Source: Roseococcus microcysteis (GTDB taxonomy: Bacteria; Pseudomonadota; Alphaproteobacteria; Acetobacterales; Acetobacteraceae). From it: a DNA stretch of 64,000 nucleotides. The notes beneath the pieces were generated by a model. The model saw only the letters and a list, made by a program, of their open reading frames with translations, had not been told where the DNA came from and did no database searches. Each line of letters opens with the position of its first letter. Position 1 is the stretch's first letter. Location: positions 1,674,001-1,738,000 of the forward strand of contig NZ_CP061718.1 in assembly GCF_014764365.1 (NCBI RefSeq). Direction: 5' to 3'. A program made the position numbers and the translations under genes. Shown here one piece after another: positions 35,180 to 44,534 of this stretch.

Positions 35180-36256
35180 ATGGCGGCCCATCCTTCCGCG
35201 CTCCCGCGTCGCCGCGCCCTGCTGGCCGGCCTGTCTTTACCCGCCCTCCTGACCGCCTGTGGGCCGCGTTCGGCCGTGGCGCAGCGCGGCGTCCTGCCCG
35301 ATTTCGCCGACCTGGCCGAACGCGTGCTGCCCGCCGTGGTCAACATCGCCGTCACCAGCGAACAGGCCGCGACCATCCCGCCCGAATTCCGCGGCACGCC
35401 GCTGGAGCGCCATTTCCGCAACCGGCGCGAGCGCGTGCAGGGCGCGGGCTCGGGCTTCATCATCGATGCCTCGGGCCTCGTGGTCACCAACAACCATGTG
35501 GTGGGCCAGGCCTCCCGCCTGACCGTCTCGCTCCAGGGCGGGCAGGAGGTGCAGGCCACGCTGATCGGCGGCGATGAGCTGACGGACCTCGCCTTGCTGC
35601 GGATCGAGGGGCGCACGGACCTCACCGCCCTGTCCTGGGGGTCGAGCGCCGCAATGCGCGTGGGCAATTGGGTGATGGCGGCGGGCAACCCCTTCGGGCT
35701 GGGCGGCACCGTCACCACGGGCATCGTCTCGGCGCGCGGGCGCGACCTGGGCGCGGGCCCCTTCGACGACTTCATCCAGACCGATGCCGCCATCAACCCG
35801 GGCAATTCCGGCGGGCCGCTGTTCAACACGGCGGGCGAGGTCATCGGCATCAACACCGCCATCTACTCGCCCTCCGGCGCCAATGCGGGCATCGGCTTCG
35901 CGACGCCCTCCGACCTCGCGCGCCCGGTGATCGAGACGCTGCGGCGGGATGGCCAGGTGGCGCGCGGCTGGCTCGGCGTGCAGGTGCAGGATGTGGTGGC
36001 CGAGGATTCCCGCGCCGGGCGCCGCGCCGTGCTGGTGGCGGGCGTGGACCGCGCCGGCCCGGCCGCCCGCAGCGGGCTGCGCGCGGGCGACATTGTCACC
36101 GGCATCAATGGCGAGACGATCGAGACCTCGCGCACCCTGGTCCGCAACATCGCGGCCATGCCGCCCGGGCAGACGGTGCGCCTCTCCGTGCTGCGCGACC
36201 GCCGGCAGATCGAACTGCGCCTGCAGGTGGGGCGGCGCCCTGGCGGCCCGGCCTGA
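35180..36256 (+). CDS. HtrA/DegP-like serine protease with PDZ domain, predicted Tat lipoprotein
   Basis: A 358-residue envelope protease. The N-terminus PRRRALLAGLSLPALLTACG combines a twin-arginine-like signal with a lipobox (LTAC, Cys27), suggesting an exported lipoprotein. The catalytic triad is His106 (TNNHVVG), Asp137 (LTDLALLRI) and Ser210 (NPGNSGGPLF). One PDZ domain follows (about 255-350; RGWLGVQVQDV, RSGLRAGDIVTGING), one fewer than DegP and like DegS. AGGAG lies about 14 bp upstream of ATG 35180. The adjacent two-component system suggests a stress link, by inference. Confidence 0.92.
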   Translation: MAAHPSALPRRRALLAGLSLPALLTACGPRSAVAQRGVLPDFADLAERVLPAVVNIAVTSEQAATIPPEFRGTPLERHFRNRRERVQGAGSGFIIDASGLVVTNNHVVGQASRLTVSLQGGQEVQATLIGGDELTDLALLRIEGRTDLTALSWGSSAAMRVGNWVMAAGNPFGLGGTVTTGIVSARGRDLGAGPFDDFIQTDAAINPGNSGGPLFNTAGEVIGINTAIYSPSGANAGIGFATPSDLARPVIETLRRDGQVARGWLGVQVQDVVAEDSRAGRRAVLVAGVDRAGPAARSGLRAGDIVTGINGETIETSRTLVRNIAAMPPGQTVRLSVLRDRRQIELRLQVGRRPGGPA

Positions 36257-36405
36257 GCCCGAATCGTGCGGGAGATTTCGCCCGACGGGGTTTTCGGCTA
36301 GAATCTCCGCGATGAGGCGCCCGCCGGCGCCGCAACCCCGGGTGTGCCCGGCGGCGGCGGCGGCCCGCGACCCATCGCCCGACAAGGACGGAAACGGAAC
36401 AGCCC

Positions 36406-37086
36406 ATGCGGATCCTGCTGGTGGAGGACGATGTCGAGGTCGCCCGCTTCGTGAAGAAGGGCCTCCAGGAGGCCGGGCACACCGTCGAGCAGGCGGGCAA
36501 TGGCCGCGACGGCCTGTTCCTCGCCGCCTCGGAGGCCTTCGACCTGCTGGTGCTGGACCGCATGTTGCCCGGCGGCGTGGACGGCGTGCGCATCGTGGAA
36601 ACCCTGCGCCAGCAGGACAACCGGACGCCCGTGCTGTTCCTCTCGGCGCTGTCCGGCGTGGATGAACGGGTGCGCGGCCTCAAGGCCGGCGGCGATGACT
36701 ACCTGGTGAAGCCCTTCGCCTTCGCCGAGTTGCTGGCACGCTGCGAGGCGCTGGGCCGCCGCCCCTCCAGCGAGGCACCCGTCACGCGCCTGAAGGTCGC
36801 GGACCTGGAGCTGGACCTGCTCAGCCGCACCGTCACCCGGGCGGGCAAGAAGATTGACGTGCAGCCGCGCGAATTCCGCCTGCTGGAGCATCTGATGCGC
36901 CATGCCGGCCAGGTGGTCACGCGCACCATGCTGCTGGAGAAGGTCTGGGACTACCATTTCGACCCGCAGACCAACGTGATCGACGTGCATGTGTCGCGCC
37001 TGCGGCAGAAGCTCGACCGCGGCTTCGACAAGCCGCTGATCCATACGGTGCGCAACGCCGGCTACATGATCCGCGCCGAGGGCTGA
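36406..37086 (+). CDS. OmpR-family response regulator
   Basis: A 226-residue regulator. The receiver domain has the acidic pair VEDD, phosphoacceptor Asp51 (LVLDRMLPGG) and Lys102 (YLVKPF). The C-terminal winged helix (about 130-225) has VQPREFRLLEHLMRHAGQVVTRTMLLEKVWDYHF and HVSRLRQKLDRG. It is paired with the histidine kinase 33 bp downstream. A TAGAAT hexamer at 36299-36304 could be a -10 element, but I see no good -35 match. Confidence 0.94.
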   Translation: MRILLVEDDVEVARFVKKGLQEAGHTVEQAGNGRDGLFLAASEAFDLLVLDRMLPGGVDGVRIVETLRQQDNRTPVLFLSALSGVDERVRGLKAGGDDYLVKPFAFAELLARCEALGRRPSSEAPVTRLKVADLELDLLSRTVTRAGKKIDVQPREFRLLEHLMRHAGQVVTRTMLLEKVWDYHFDPQTNVIDVHVSRLRQKLDRGFDKPLIHTVRNAGYMIRAEG

Positions 37087-37119
37087 GGCTTGGCGGAGGG
37101 TCCCGGCCCCCTCCGGGGC

Positions 37120-38520
37120 ATGGCGCAGGGCTTCCCACGCAGCGCGCCGCCACGGCTGCTGCAATCGGCCGCCTTCCGCATCGCCCTGCTCTTCATGGGC
37201 ACCTTCTCCGCCGCCGCCTGGCTGCTGGTGGCGGTGCTGTGGTGGGCGACGGCGGGCGCGCTCGACCGGCAGACCATCGCCGCCATCCGCACCGACGCGG
37301 CGGCCCTCGCCGAACGCCACCGCGAGGAAGGGCTGCACGGGCTGATCGAGGCCATCGAGGAACGCCTCGCCCTCGATGCCGCGGCGGAGACGCTCTACCT
37401 CCTGCTGGACGATGAGGGCATCAAGCTCGCGGGCAACCTGGAACGCTGGCCCACCGCCATCGGCGAGGAAGGCCTGTGGTTCCGCACCCGCTTCGACCAG
37501 GATGGCGTGATCTCAGAGGCGCGGGTCCATCGGCGTGACCTGCCCGGGCTGCGCCTGCTGGTGGGCCGCGACGAGAGCGAGCGCGTGCAGCTGCGCCTGC
37601 TGCTGACCGAGGGCGTGGCGTGGTCGCTGGGGGGGATGTTCCTCTTCGCGTTGCTGGGCGCGAACATCGTCCGCCGCTCCCTGCAGAACCGGATGCGGCC
37701 GGCGGTGGTGACGGCGCTGGGCATCGCGGGGGGCGACCTGTCGCGCCGCGTGCCGCTTTCGGACCATGGCGACGAGTTCGACCGCCTGGCCTCCACCATG
37801 AACGACATGCTGGACCGAATCGCCGCCCTCATGGCCGGGGTCCGGAGCGTCTCCGACGCCATCGCGCATGACCTGCGCACCCCCATCGCCCGCGCGCGCG
37901 GCAAGCTGGAGGAAAGCCTCGCCACCGCCCGCACCGAGGAGGATTGGCGGGCCGCTGTCGAGCAGGGCATCCAGGACCTCGACAACATCAGCCGCGTCTT
38001 CCAGGCCCTGCTGCGGATCGCGGAGGCCGAGGCCGGCGCCCGCCGCGCCGCCTTCGCGCCCATGGACCTGCCCGAGGTGCTGCGCGACGCCGCCGAGTTC
38101 TACGAGGTGATGGCCGAGGCGCGCGACCAGCGGCTGGAAACCGCCCTGCCCGAGCATCTGGTGATGGTGGGTGACCGCGACCTGCTGCTCCAGGCCGTGG
38201 CGAACCTGCTGGACAACGCCATCAAGTTCACGCCACCGGGCGGGGTGGTGCGCCTGGCCGCGCGGCAGGAGGAGGGCGGCATCGAGGTGGCCGTGAGCGA
38301 CACGGGGCCGGGCCTGCCGCCCGAGGAACGGGCACGCGCCACAGACCGCTTCTTCCGCGCCGATGCCTCGCGCAACACGCCGGGCTCGGGCCTCGGCCTC
38401 TCGCTGGTGCGGGCGGTGGCGCAGTTGCATGGCGGCGAGGTGCTGCTGGCAGACGCGCGGCCGGGAGTGGCACCGCCCGGGCTGCGGGTCAGCCTGCGCC
38501 TGTCCGACAGCCTGGGGTGA
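37120..38520 (+). CDS. Membrane sensor histidine kinase
   Basis: A roughly 466-residue kinase with membrane helices at about 18-46 and 166-187, a periplasmic sensor of about 120 residues, a HAMP linker, an H-box SDAIAHDLRTPIAR (His250), and an ATPase domain with N-box NLLDNAIKFTP, G1 SDTGPGLPP and G2 GSGLGLSL. A TTG at 37090, closer to the regulator stop, is an alternative start. It is the cognate kinase of the upstream regulator; the type is similar to QseC/TctE-like kinases. The signal is unknown. Confidence 0.92.
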   Translation: MAQGFPRSAPPRLLQSAAFRIALLFMGTFSAAAWLLVAVLWWATAGALDRQTIAAIRTDAAALAERHREEGLHGLIEAIEERLALDAAAETLYLLLDDEGIKLAGNLERWPTAIGEEGLWFRTRFDQDGVISEARVHRRDLPGLRLLVGRDESERVQLRLLLTEGVAWSLGGMFLFALLGANIVRRSLQNRMRPAVVTALGIAGGDLSRRVPLSDHGDEFDRLASTMNDMLDRIAALMAGVRSVSDAIAHDLRTPIARARGKLEESLATARTEEDWRAAVEQGIQDLDNISRVFQALLRIAEAEAGARRAAFAPMDLPEVLRDAAEFYEVMAEARDQRLETALPEHLVMVGDRDLLLQAVANLLDNAIKFTPPGGVVRLAARQEEGGIEVAVSDTGPGLPPEERARATDRFFRADASRNTPGSGLGLSLVRAVAQLHGGEVLLADARPGVAPPGLRVSLRLSDSLG

Positions 38521-38563
38521 TGCGGGGTTGCCAGCCCCGCCCGGCCGGGCAAGCCTGACGCCC

Positions 38564-39304
38564 ATGCGGGTCGCGATCCTCACCGATATCCACGCCAATC
38601 TGGAGGCGCTGGAGGCCTGCCTCGCCGATGCGCGCGCGGCGGGGGCGGAGCGCCTCGTCTTCCTGGGTGATTTGGTGGGCTATGGCGCCGACCCCTGGGA
38701 GGTGGTGGCGCGCGCGCGCATCCTGCAATCCGAGGGCGCGGTGGTGCTGCGCGGCAACCATGACGAGGCGGCGAGCTTCGGGCCGCGGGGCTTCTCCACC
38801 CTGGCCGCCGCCGCCATGCGCTGGACCATGGAGCGCCTGTCGCCGGAGGCACGGGAATGGCTGGCCGGGCTGCCGCTGACCCATGCGGAGGGGGAGGTCC
38901 TCTTCACCCATGCCGATGCCTCGGCCCCGGGCGAATGGCGATACGTCACCGATTCGCGCAGCGCGCGGCGCAGCCTGCTGGCCACGCCCGCCTGGCTGAC
39001 ACTGTGCGGCCACACCCATGTGCCGGCCCTGTGGCGGCTGTCGGGGGCGGAGCATGTGGCGCCGGTGCCCTTCGAGGAGGACCGGCCCCTCGCCCTCGAT
39101 GCCGCGCATCGCTGGCTGGCGGTGGTGGGCGCCGTGGGCCAGCCGCGCAACGGCCAGGCGGAGGCGTGCTACGCGCTGCTCGACCCCGGCGCGCGCCTCA
39201 TCACCCAGCGGCGCGTGGCCTATGACGTGGCGCGCGCGGCCGACAAGATCCGCGCGGCCGGCCTGCCGGAATTGCTGGCCGAACGGCTTTTCGTGGGCGT
39301 GTAG
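38564..39304 (+). CDS. Calcineurin-like metallophosphoesterase
   Basis: A 246-residue phosphoesterase with the dimetal motifs in order: RVAILTDIHANLEAL, LGDLVGYGADP, LRGNHDEAA, and CGHTHVPALW. This pattern and length match the YfcE/DUF2437-like bacterial group that hydrolyses phosphodiesters or protein phosphates. Substrate unknown. It follows the kinase gene by 43 bp, so it may be the third member of that operon. Its stop is fused to the 55-bp repeat array. Confidence 0.9.
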   Translation: MRVAILTDIHANLEALEACLADARAAGAERLVFLGDLVGYGADPWEVVARARILQSEGAVVLRGNHDEAASFGPRGFSTLAAAAMRWTMERLSPEAREWLAGLPLTHAEGEVLFTHADASAPGEWRYVTDSRSARRSLLATPAWLTLCGHTHVPALWRLSGAEHVAPVPFEEDRPLALDAAHRWLAVVGAVGQPRNGQAEACYALLDPGARLITQRRVAYDVARAADKIRAAGLPELLAERLFVGV

Positions 39305-39463
39305 CGTCTGATCGCCTTCGGTACTCACCGAAGGCGTGAATCGGTCGCGCGGCGTGTAGCGTCTGATCGCCTTCGGTGCTCACCGAAGGCGTGAATCGGC
39401 CGCGCGGCGTATGGCGTCTGATCGCCTTCGGTGCTCACCGAAGGCGTGAGTCAGCCGCGCACG
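39304..39463. repeat. Three tandem copies of the 55-bp hairpin repeat
   Basis: Copies start at 39304, 39359 and 39414. Each begins GCGTCTGATCG and carries the stem GCCTTCGGTG/CACCGAAGGC (GTA in place of GTG in copy 1) followed by GTGAATCGG or GTGAGTCAG. It is the same family as the array at 15054, with identical period but a different stem sequence. It sits between a plus-strand stop and a minus-strand stop. Confidence 0.9.
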
Positions 39464-39466
39464 GCT

Positions 39467-39715
39467 TCAGAGCGGGCGCTGCGCGCGTTCCATCAGGCGG
39501 GAGAAGAAGCCGGGCTTCTTGGCCGGCAGCGCCGCCTCGGTGCGCGCCGCCTTCGCGGCTTCGGCGGCCTCGGCCTTGGCGCGGCGTTCCTTGTCGCGCA
39601 TCCAGGCCTCCAGCGTCATGCCGGCCTTCGCCGCGCGCTTCGCCTCATAGGCGCGCTGGCCGGGCGTGAGAGAGGCCAGGCCCTGCGTCTCACGCGTCAC
39701 CTTGATCGAGTCCAT
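39467..39715 (-). CDS. Small charged hypothetical protein
   Basis: An 82-residue cytoplasmic protein, helical and Ala/Lys/Glu-rich (TLEAWMRDKERRAKAEAAEA), ending KKPGFFSRLMERAQRPL. No domain recognised. An alternative start MGSSIHG lies 10 codons upstream (39745). It is divergent from the DUF1491 gene and its stop abuts the 55-bp repeat array. Confidence 0.6.
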   Translation of the reverse strand: MDSIKVTRETQGLASLTPGQRAYEAKRAAKAGMTLEAWMRDKERRAKAEAAEAAKAARTEAALPAKKPGFFSRLMERAQRPL

Positions 39716-39800
39716 GCCCGTGGGTCCATGTATGGAGGAGCCCATTATGTGGACGGGCGCGGGGCTTGCCGCAAGCGGGGTGGCGCGCCACACAGGCCGC

Positions 39801-40133
39801 ATGGACGCGAAGGTCAAGGCGCATATCTGGGTCTCGATGGCGGTGCGGATGTCGGACATGGCCGGCCGCGGCGCCGCCGTGCTGCGCAAGGGCGACCCGG
39901 ATTCGGGCGGCATCCTCTGCGTGCTGCGGGGCCGCGAGGGGCAGGTGGTCCTGGCCCAGGCGCGCGATGCCGAGGGCCGCCCCGCCTGGCTGCGCGGCAC
40001 GGGCGACGCCCCCGTGGCCGAGGACACCGCCGACGCCTATGTGGCGCGCCAGGTGAAGCGCGACCCCGACCTCTGGGTGGTCGAGTTCGACGCGCCCGAC
40101 CTGCTGCCGCCCTTCGAGGCGCGGCTGATCTGA
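39801..40133 (+). CDS. DUF1491 family protein
   Basis: A 110-residue protein. MDAKVKAHIWVSMAVRMSDM, AVLRKGDPDSGGILCVLRG, the central ARDAEGRPAWLRGTG and the terminal DPDLWVVEFDAPDLLPPFEARLI match DUF1491, a short alphaproteobacterial family of unknown function, typically 105-115 residues long. An upstream ATG at 39747 would add 18 residues without family support. Confidence 0.82.
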   Translation: MDAKVKAHIWVSMAVRMSDMAGRGAAVLRKGDPDSGGILCVLRGREGQVVLAQARDAEGRPAWLRGTGDAPVAEDTADAYVARQVKRDPDLWVVEFDAPDLLPPFEARLI

Positions 40134-40146
40134 CCGCCCCGCCGCC

Positions 40147-40614
40147 TCAGCGCGGCAGGATTTCCGAAATCCGCAGCTGCGCCGGCACGCGGCTGCCGCG
40201 GTCATAATGGCCGATCCAGATGTCGTATTGGCCGGACATGGGATTGTTGAAGATGAGGCCCGGGTCGGTGCCCCGGAAATCGTCATTGCAGGCCCAGCGG
40301 CCATTGGGCAGGTTCACCACCAGCGTCACATCGGCGCGCGAGGTGGCCGAGATATAGAGCGGCAGCCCCTGCCCCGCGCGGTAGTTCAGCCGCACATCCG
40401 GTGCGTCGGCGATGGTGCCCACGCATTGCGACCCACCCAGACGTTCAGCCGGGACATTGCCACCGGCGGTGACGTTCACCACCACAGGGTCCGGCGCGAA
40501 ATTCGCGCTGAGGTTGAGCGTACCGAAAGAGGGCGGGCGGCTGTAGTTCTGCGCGACGACGGGCCCCACCGTCACGGAGAGGAGGGTGGCTGCGGCAAGA
40601 AGCCTGGCGGACAT
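40147..40614 (-). CDS. Secreted protein with PPC-like beta domain (copy 2 of a tandem pair)
   Basis: A 155-residue exported protein with a signal peptide (MSARLLAAATLLSVTVGPVVAQ). The C-terminal half, with LYISATSRADVTLVVNLPNG and SGQYDIWIGHYDRG, has the strand pattern of bacterial pre-peptidase C-terminal-like domains, which bind other proteins or substrates. Two Cys (residues 64 and 109) could form a disulfide. Its paralogue lies 134 bp upstream in the same direction. Function unknown. Confidence 0.75.
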   Translation of the reverse strand: MSARLLAAATLLSVTVGPVVAQNYSRPPSFGTLNLSANFAPDPVVVNVTAGGNVPAERLGGSQCVGTIADAPDVRLNYRAGQGLPLYISATSRADVTLVVNLPNGRWACNDDFRGTDPGLIFNNPMSGQYDIWIGHYDRGSRVPAQLRISEILPR

Positions 40615-40748
40615 GGCGTTTTTCCGTGGGCGCGGAAGGCGCGCGCCCCCGTGGCCCGCCTGTTCCCTCCTTGCCGCCTTGATCCTGGCGCATCGGGCAG
40701 GATCAATGAAGAGGGAAAATCAACCCAAAATTGAAGTCGCCCCAAACT

Positions 40749-41216
40749 TCAGCGCGGCGGAATCTCCGAAATCCGCAGCTGCGCGGGCACGCCCGAACCG
40801 CGCCCGTAATGGCCGATCCAGATGTCGTATTGGCCGGACATGGGGTTGGGGAAGACGAGCCCGGGATCGGTCCCGATGAAGTCGTCATTGCAGGCCCAGC
40901 GGCCATTGGGCAGGTTCACCACCAGGGTGATGTCGGCGCGTGCGGTGGCCGAGAGATAGAGCGGCAGTCCCTGCCCCGCCCGGTAGTTCAGCCGGACATC
41001 CGGCGCCTCGGCGATGGTGCCCACGCATTGCGAACCGCCCAGCCGCTCGGCCGGGATGGAGCCACCCGCGGTGACGCGGATCACATAGGGGTCGGGATAG
41101 AAATTCGCGTTGAGGTTGACCGTGCCGAAGGAGGGACGGAGGTTGTAGTTCTGCGCCACCACCGGGCCCATCGTCACCGCCAATACGGCCGCCGCCGCCA
41201 GAACACCCTGCTTCAT
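40749..41216 (-). CDS. Secreted protein with PPC-like beta domain (copy 1 of a tandem pair)
   Basis: A 155-residue exported protein with a signal peptide (MKQGVLAAAAVLAVTMGPVVA). It is the same length as the next gene and differs from it at 12 of the last 106 residues, whereas the signal and first 30 mature residues differ more. It has two conserved Cys (64, 109) and the SGQYDIWIGHY motif. It is downstream of ggt with 137 bp between, probably with its own promoter, though none is evident. Function unknown. Confidence 0.75.
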   Translation of the reverse strand: MKQGVLAAAAVLAVTMGPVVAQNYNLRPSFGTVNLNANFYPDPYVIRVTAGGSIPAERLGGSQCVGTIAEAPDVRLNYRAGQGLPLYLSATARADITLVVNLPNGRWACNDDFIGTDPGLVFPNPMSGQYDIWIGHYGRGSGVPAQLRISEIPPR

Positions 41217-41353
41217 TGCTGCCTCTCCCCGCTTGCCGGCGTGCGGTCCGCCCCGATGGCGCCCGCGCCCATTCGCCTCCCATCCGCTGCCCCAGGCCGG
41301 GGACACGCGGTGGTTGCAGGCTAGGGCCAGGGTGAACCGGAGGGCAACCCCAC

Positions 41354-43015
41354 CTATTCCGTGGCCACCACGCCTTCGCGGCGAGGATCGGCCCCACCCA
41401 GGGGCGGCTGGCCGGGACGGAGGCGGATGATGTGCAGGCCCGAATGCATCTCGCGCACCGCCACCTCCAGCCCGCGCGCGGCCAAGGCGGGGGCGAGGGC
41501 GGCGGCGGGCGTGCCCGCCTCCAGCTCCACCGTGGCGTTGAGCGGGCCCACATGGGGCATGGAAGCGACGTCTTGCGGCGCCATCTCCCAATCCAGCAGG
41601 CCGACCAGGGATTGCGCCACATAGCCGATGATCCGCGCGCCGCCGGGTGAGCCGGTGATGGCCTCCAGCCGCCCGTCCCGGAACACCAGGATGGGCGACA
41701 TGGAGGAGCGCGGCCGCTTGCCGCCCGCCACGCGGTTGGCGATGGGCCGGCCGTCGCGCTCCGGCGGGAAGCTGAAATCGGTCAGCTGGTTGTTCAGCAG
41801 GAAGCCCGCGGCCAGCACATGCGCGCCCATCACGCCCTCGATGGTGGTGGTCATGCTGACGGCACGTCCGGCCGCGTCCAGGATCGAGACCTGCGCCGTG
41901 CCGCCCTCGGGCTGGGGCGGTTGGCTCGCCATCGGCGGGCCGCCGAAGCGGGGATTGCCGGGGGCGATGGCGGCGATGGCGCGGTCGCGGTTCATCAACT
42001 GCGCGCGCTGGGTCAGGTAGGCGGGGTCCAGCAGGCCGGCGACGGGCACCGTCACATGCGCCGGGTCGGCCATGAACATGTTGCGGTCGGCGAAGGCCAG
42101 GCGCCCGGCCTCGCCCACCAGCATGGCGGCATCGGCGCTGTCCGGGGGCACGCCCGGCAGGTCGAAATGCGCGAGCAGCCCCATGATCTGCAGCACCACC
42201 GCGGCCCCCGAGGGCGGGGGCGGCCCGCACAGCGTGAAGGCGCGATAGGGCATGCACAGCGCCCGGGTGCGGCGCGGGGTGTAGTTCGCCAGATCCTCCG
42301 CCGTCATCAGGCCGGGATTGGCGTGGCCGCGCACCACGCGAACGATCTCCTCCGCGATGGGGCCTGTGTGCAGCGCGTCGGCGCCGCGCGTGGCCAGGGC
42401 ACGGAAGGTCTCGGCCAAGGCGGGGTTGCGGAGGGTGGTCCCGGCGGACAGTGGCGCGCCTTCCGGTGTCAGGAACAGCGCCGCCGCGCCGGGGTCGCTC
42501 CGCAGGGCCGGCGCCGTCGCGGCCAGGGCGCGGGCCAGATAGGGCGAGACCGTGAAGCCCTCCTCCGCCAGCCGGATGGCGGGTTGGAAAAGCTGCGCCC
42601 AGGGCAGCACGCCATGCTCGCGGTGCGCCGCCTCCAGCATCCGCATCACGCCGGGCACGCCCACGGCGCGGCCGCCCACCACCGCCTCGCGGAAGGGCAT
42701 GGGGCGGCCGTCGCGCAGGAACAATTCGCCCGTGGCCGCGGAGGGGGCTTCCTCGCGCCCATCCCAGGCGGTGATGGCGCGCCCGTCCCAATGCATCAGG
42801 AAAGCGCCGCCGCCGATGCCGGAGGCCTGCGGCTCCACCACCGTCAGCACGGCCTGGACGGCGATGGCGGCATCGAGCGCGGTGCCGCCCGCGCGCAGCA
42901 TGGCCATGCCGGCCTCGGCGGCGAGCGGATGGCCCGCCACGACCATGTTGGCCGGCTGGGGTTGGGCCCAGGCCGGCGCCGCACAGAACAGGAAGGCCAG
43001 CAGGAAGCGCTTCAT
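41354..43015 (-). CDS. ggt: Gamma-glutamyltransferase
   Basis: A 553-residue periplasmic enzyme made as a precursor that cleaves itself before the nucleophilic Thr. The signal peptide is [57 protein letters not shown] and [15 protein letters not shown] are family motifs. The cleavage site is [10 protein letters not shown], with Thr373 aligned to the E. coli nucleophile, but TTH is replaced by [11 protein letters not shown] matches the glycine loop. It degrades gamma-glutamyl compounds such as glutathione. Its start overlaps the comM stop by 4 nt. Confidence 0.93.
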   Translation of the reverse strand: MKRFLLAFLFCAAPAWAQPQPANMVVAGHPLAAEAGMAMLRAGGTALDAAIAVQAVLTVVEPQASGIGGGAFLMHWDGRAITAWDGREEAPSAATGELFLRDGRPMPFREAVVGGRAVGVPGVMRMLEAAHREHGVLPWAQLFQPAIRLAEEGFTVSPYLARALAATAPALRSDPGAAALFLTPEGAPLSAGTTLRNPALAETFRALATRGADALHTGPIAEEIVRVVRGHANPGLMTAEDLANYTPRRTRALCMPYRAFTLCGPPPPSGAAVVLQIMGLLAHFDLPGVPPDSADAAMLVGEAGRLAFADRNMFMADPAHVTVPVAGLLDPAYLTQRAQLMNRDRAIAAIAPGNPRFGGPPMASQPPQPEGGTAQVSILDAAGRAVSMTTTIEGVMGAHVLAAGFLLNNQLTDFSFPPERDGRPIANRVAGGKRPRSSMSPILVFRDGRLEAITGSPGGARIIGYVAQSLVGLLDWEMAPQDVASMPHVGPLNATVELEAGTPAAALAPALAARGLEVAVREMHSGLHIIRLRPGQPPLGGADPRREGVVATE

Positions 43016-44534
43016 CCGATCCTCCGCATGCCGCGCCGGCCGCGATAGGCCAAGGCTTCGGCCACATGGGCGCGTGTGACGGCCGCACTTCCGGCCAAAT
43101 CCGCGATGGTGCGCGCCACGCGCAGCATCCGGGTGTGCCCACGCGCCGAAAGCCCCAGCCGCTCCGTCGCCTGTTCCAGAAGCTGGCGCGCCATCTCGTC
43201 CAGCACGAGCTTTTCTTCCAGCGCGGCGCCCTCGGCTGCCGCGTTGTGGCGCGGTCCGTCCTCGCCATAGCGGGCGCGCTGGGCGGCGCGGGCCGCGGCC
43301 ACGCGCGCGGCGACGGCGGCGGTGGGCTCGCCCGCCGGCGCGCGGGAGAGTTCCGCCGCCGGCACGGGCTGCACCTCCACCGTCAGGTCCATGCGGTCCA
43401 GCAGCGGGCCGCTGAGACGGTCCGAATACTCTTCCCCGCAGCGCGGTGCGCGTGAGCATTCCCGCCCCGGTTCGCCCAGGAAGCCGCAACGGCACGGATT
43501 CATGGCCGCGATGAGCTGGAAGCGCGCGGGCCAGGTGACATGCGCGTTGGCGCGCGCGATCACGGCGCGGCCGCTTTCCATGGGCTGACGCAGCGACTCC
43601 AGCGCGGGGCGCGGGAATTCGGGCCACTCGTCCAGGAACAGCACGCCGTGATGGGCCAGGCTGATCTCGCCCGGCCGCCCCTTGTTGCCGCCGCCGATGA
43701 GGGCCGCCTGGCTCGCGGAATGGTGGGGGTCACGGAAGGGTGGGCGCGTCAGCAGGCGCCCGTCGCGCAGCAGCCCGGCGACCGAATGCACCAGGGAGAG
43801 TTCCAGCGCCTCCTCCGGCGAGAGGTCCGGCAACAGGCCGGGCAGGCGCTGGGCCAGCATGGATTTCCCGGCCCCGGGCGGCCCGACCAGCAGCAAATTG
43901 TGCCCCCCGGCGGCGGCGATTTCCAGGGCGCGCTTGGCCGTCTCCTGCCCCTTCACCTCGGAGAGGCAGGGGCCGCGCCAGGGCTCGGGCGCGAGGTGCG
44001 GCGGCGCGGGCGGCGCCAGCACCTGCACGCCCCGGAAATGGTTGAGCAGGGCCGGCAGGTCGGCGGGCGCCAGCACTTGGCCGCGCCCGGCCCAGGCCGC
44101 CTCGGCGCCTTGGGGGCTGGGCAGATCAGGCCCAGGTTCCGTTGCGAGGCACCAAGCGCGGCCGGCAGCACGCCGGCCACCGGCAGCAGCGCGCCATCCA
44201 GCCCGAGTTCACCCAGGGCCGCGAACCCGGCCAGTTCCTCGCGCGGCAGCACGTCCATGGCGGCGAGCAGGGCCAGCGCGATGGGCAGATCGTAATGGCT
44301 GCCCTCCTTGGCGAGGTCGGCGGGCGCCAGGTTCACCAGGATGCGCTTGGGCGGCAATGAGAGGCCGAGGCCGGTCAGCGCCGCCCGCACCCGCTCGCGC
44401 GATTCGCCCACCGCCTTGTCGGCCAGCCCCACCACCAGGAAGGCCGGCAGGCCGGAGGCGAGCTGCACCTGCACCTCCACCGGCACCGCCTCGATGCCGG
44501 CGAAGGCGAAGGTGGCCACACGCGCGAGACTCAT
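43012..44534 (-). pseudogene. comM: ComM/YifB magnesium-chelatase-like AAA+ ATPase, interrupted by a -1 frameshift
   Basis: Codons from 44534 give [21 protein letters not shown] and continue to GLICPAP. From there the protein continues in another frame as QGAEAAWAGRGQVLAPADLP, through the AAA+ domain ([32 protein letters not shown]) to 43012. Adding one C to the five-base run at 44112-44116 restores a full-length protein of about 507 residues, the normal size. ComM is a helicase for branch migration in natural transformation. This could be an assembly error, since flanking overlaps are intact. Confidence 0.9.

Noticed and set aside
36276-36304. Sigma-70-like promoter before the response regulator
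   Set aside because: TAGAAT is a fair -10, but the region 17 bp upstream (TTTCGC) is a poor -35 match, so it is left as a note only.
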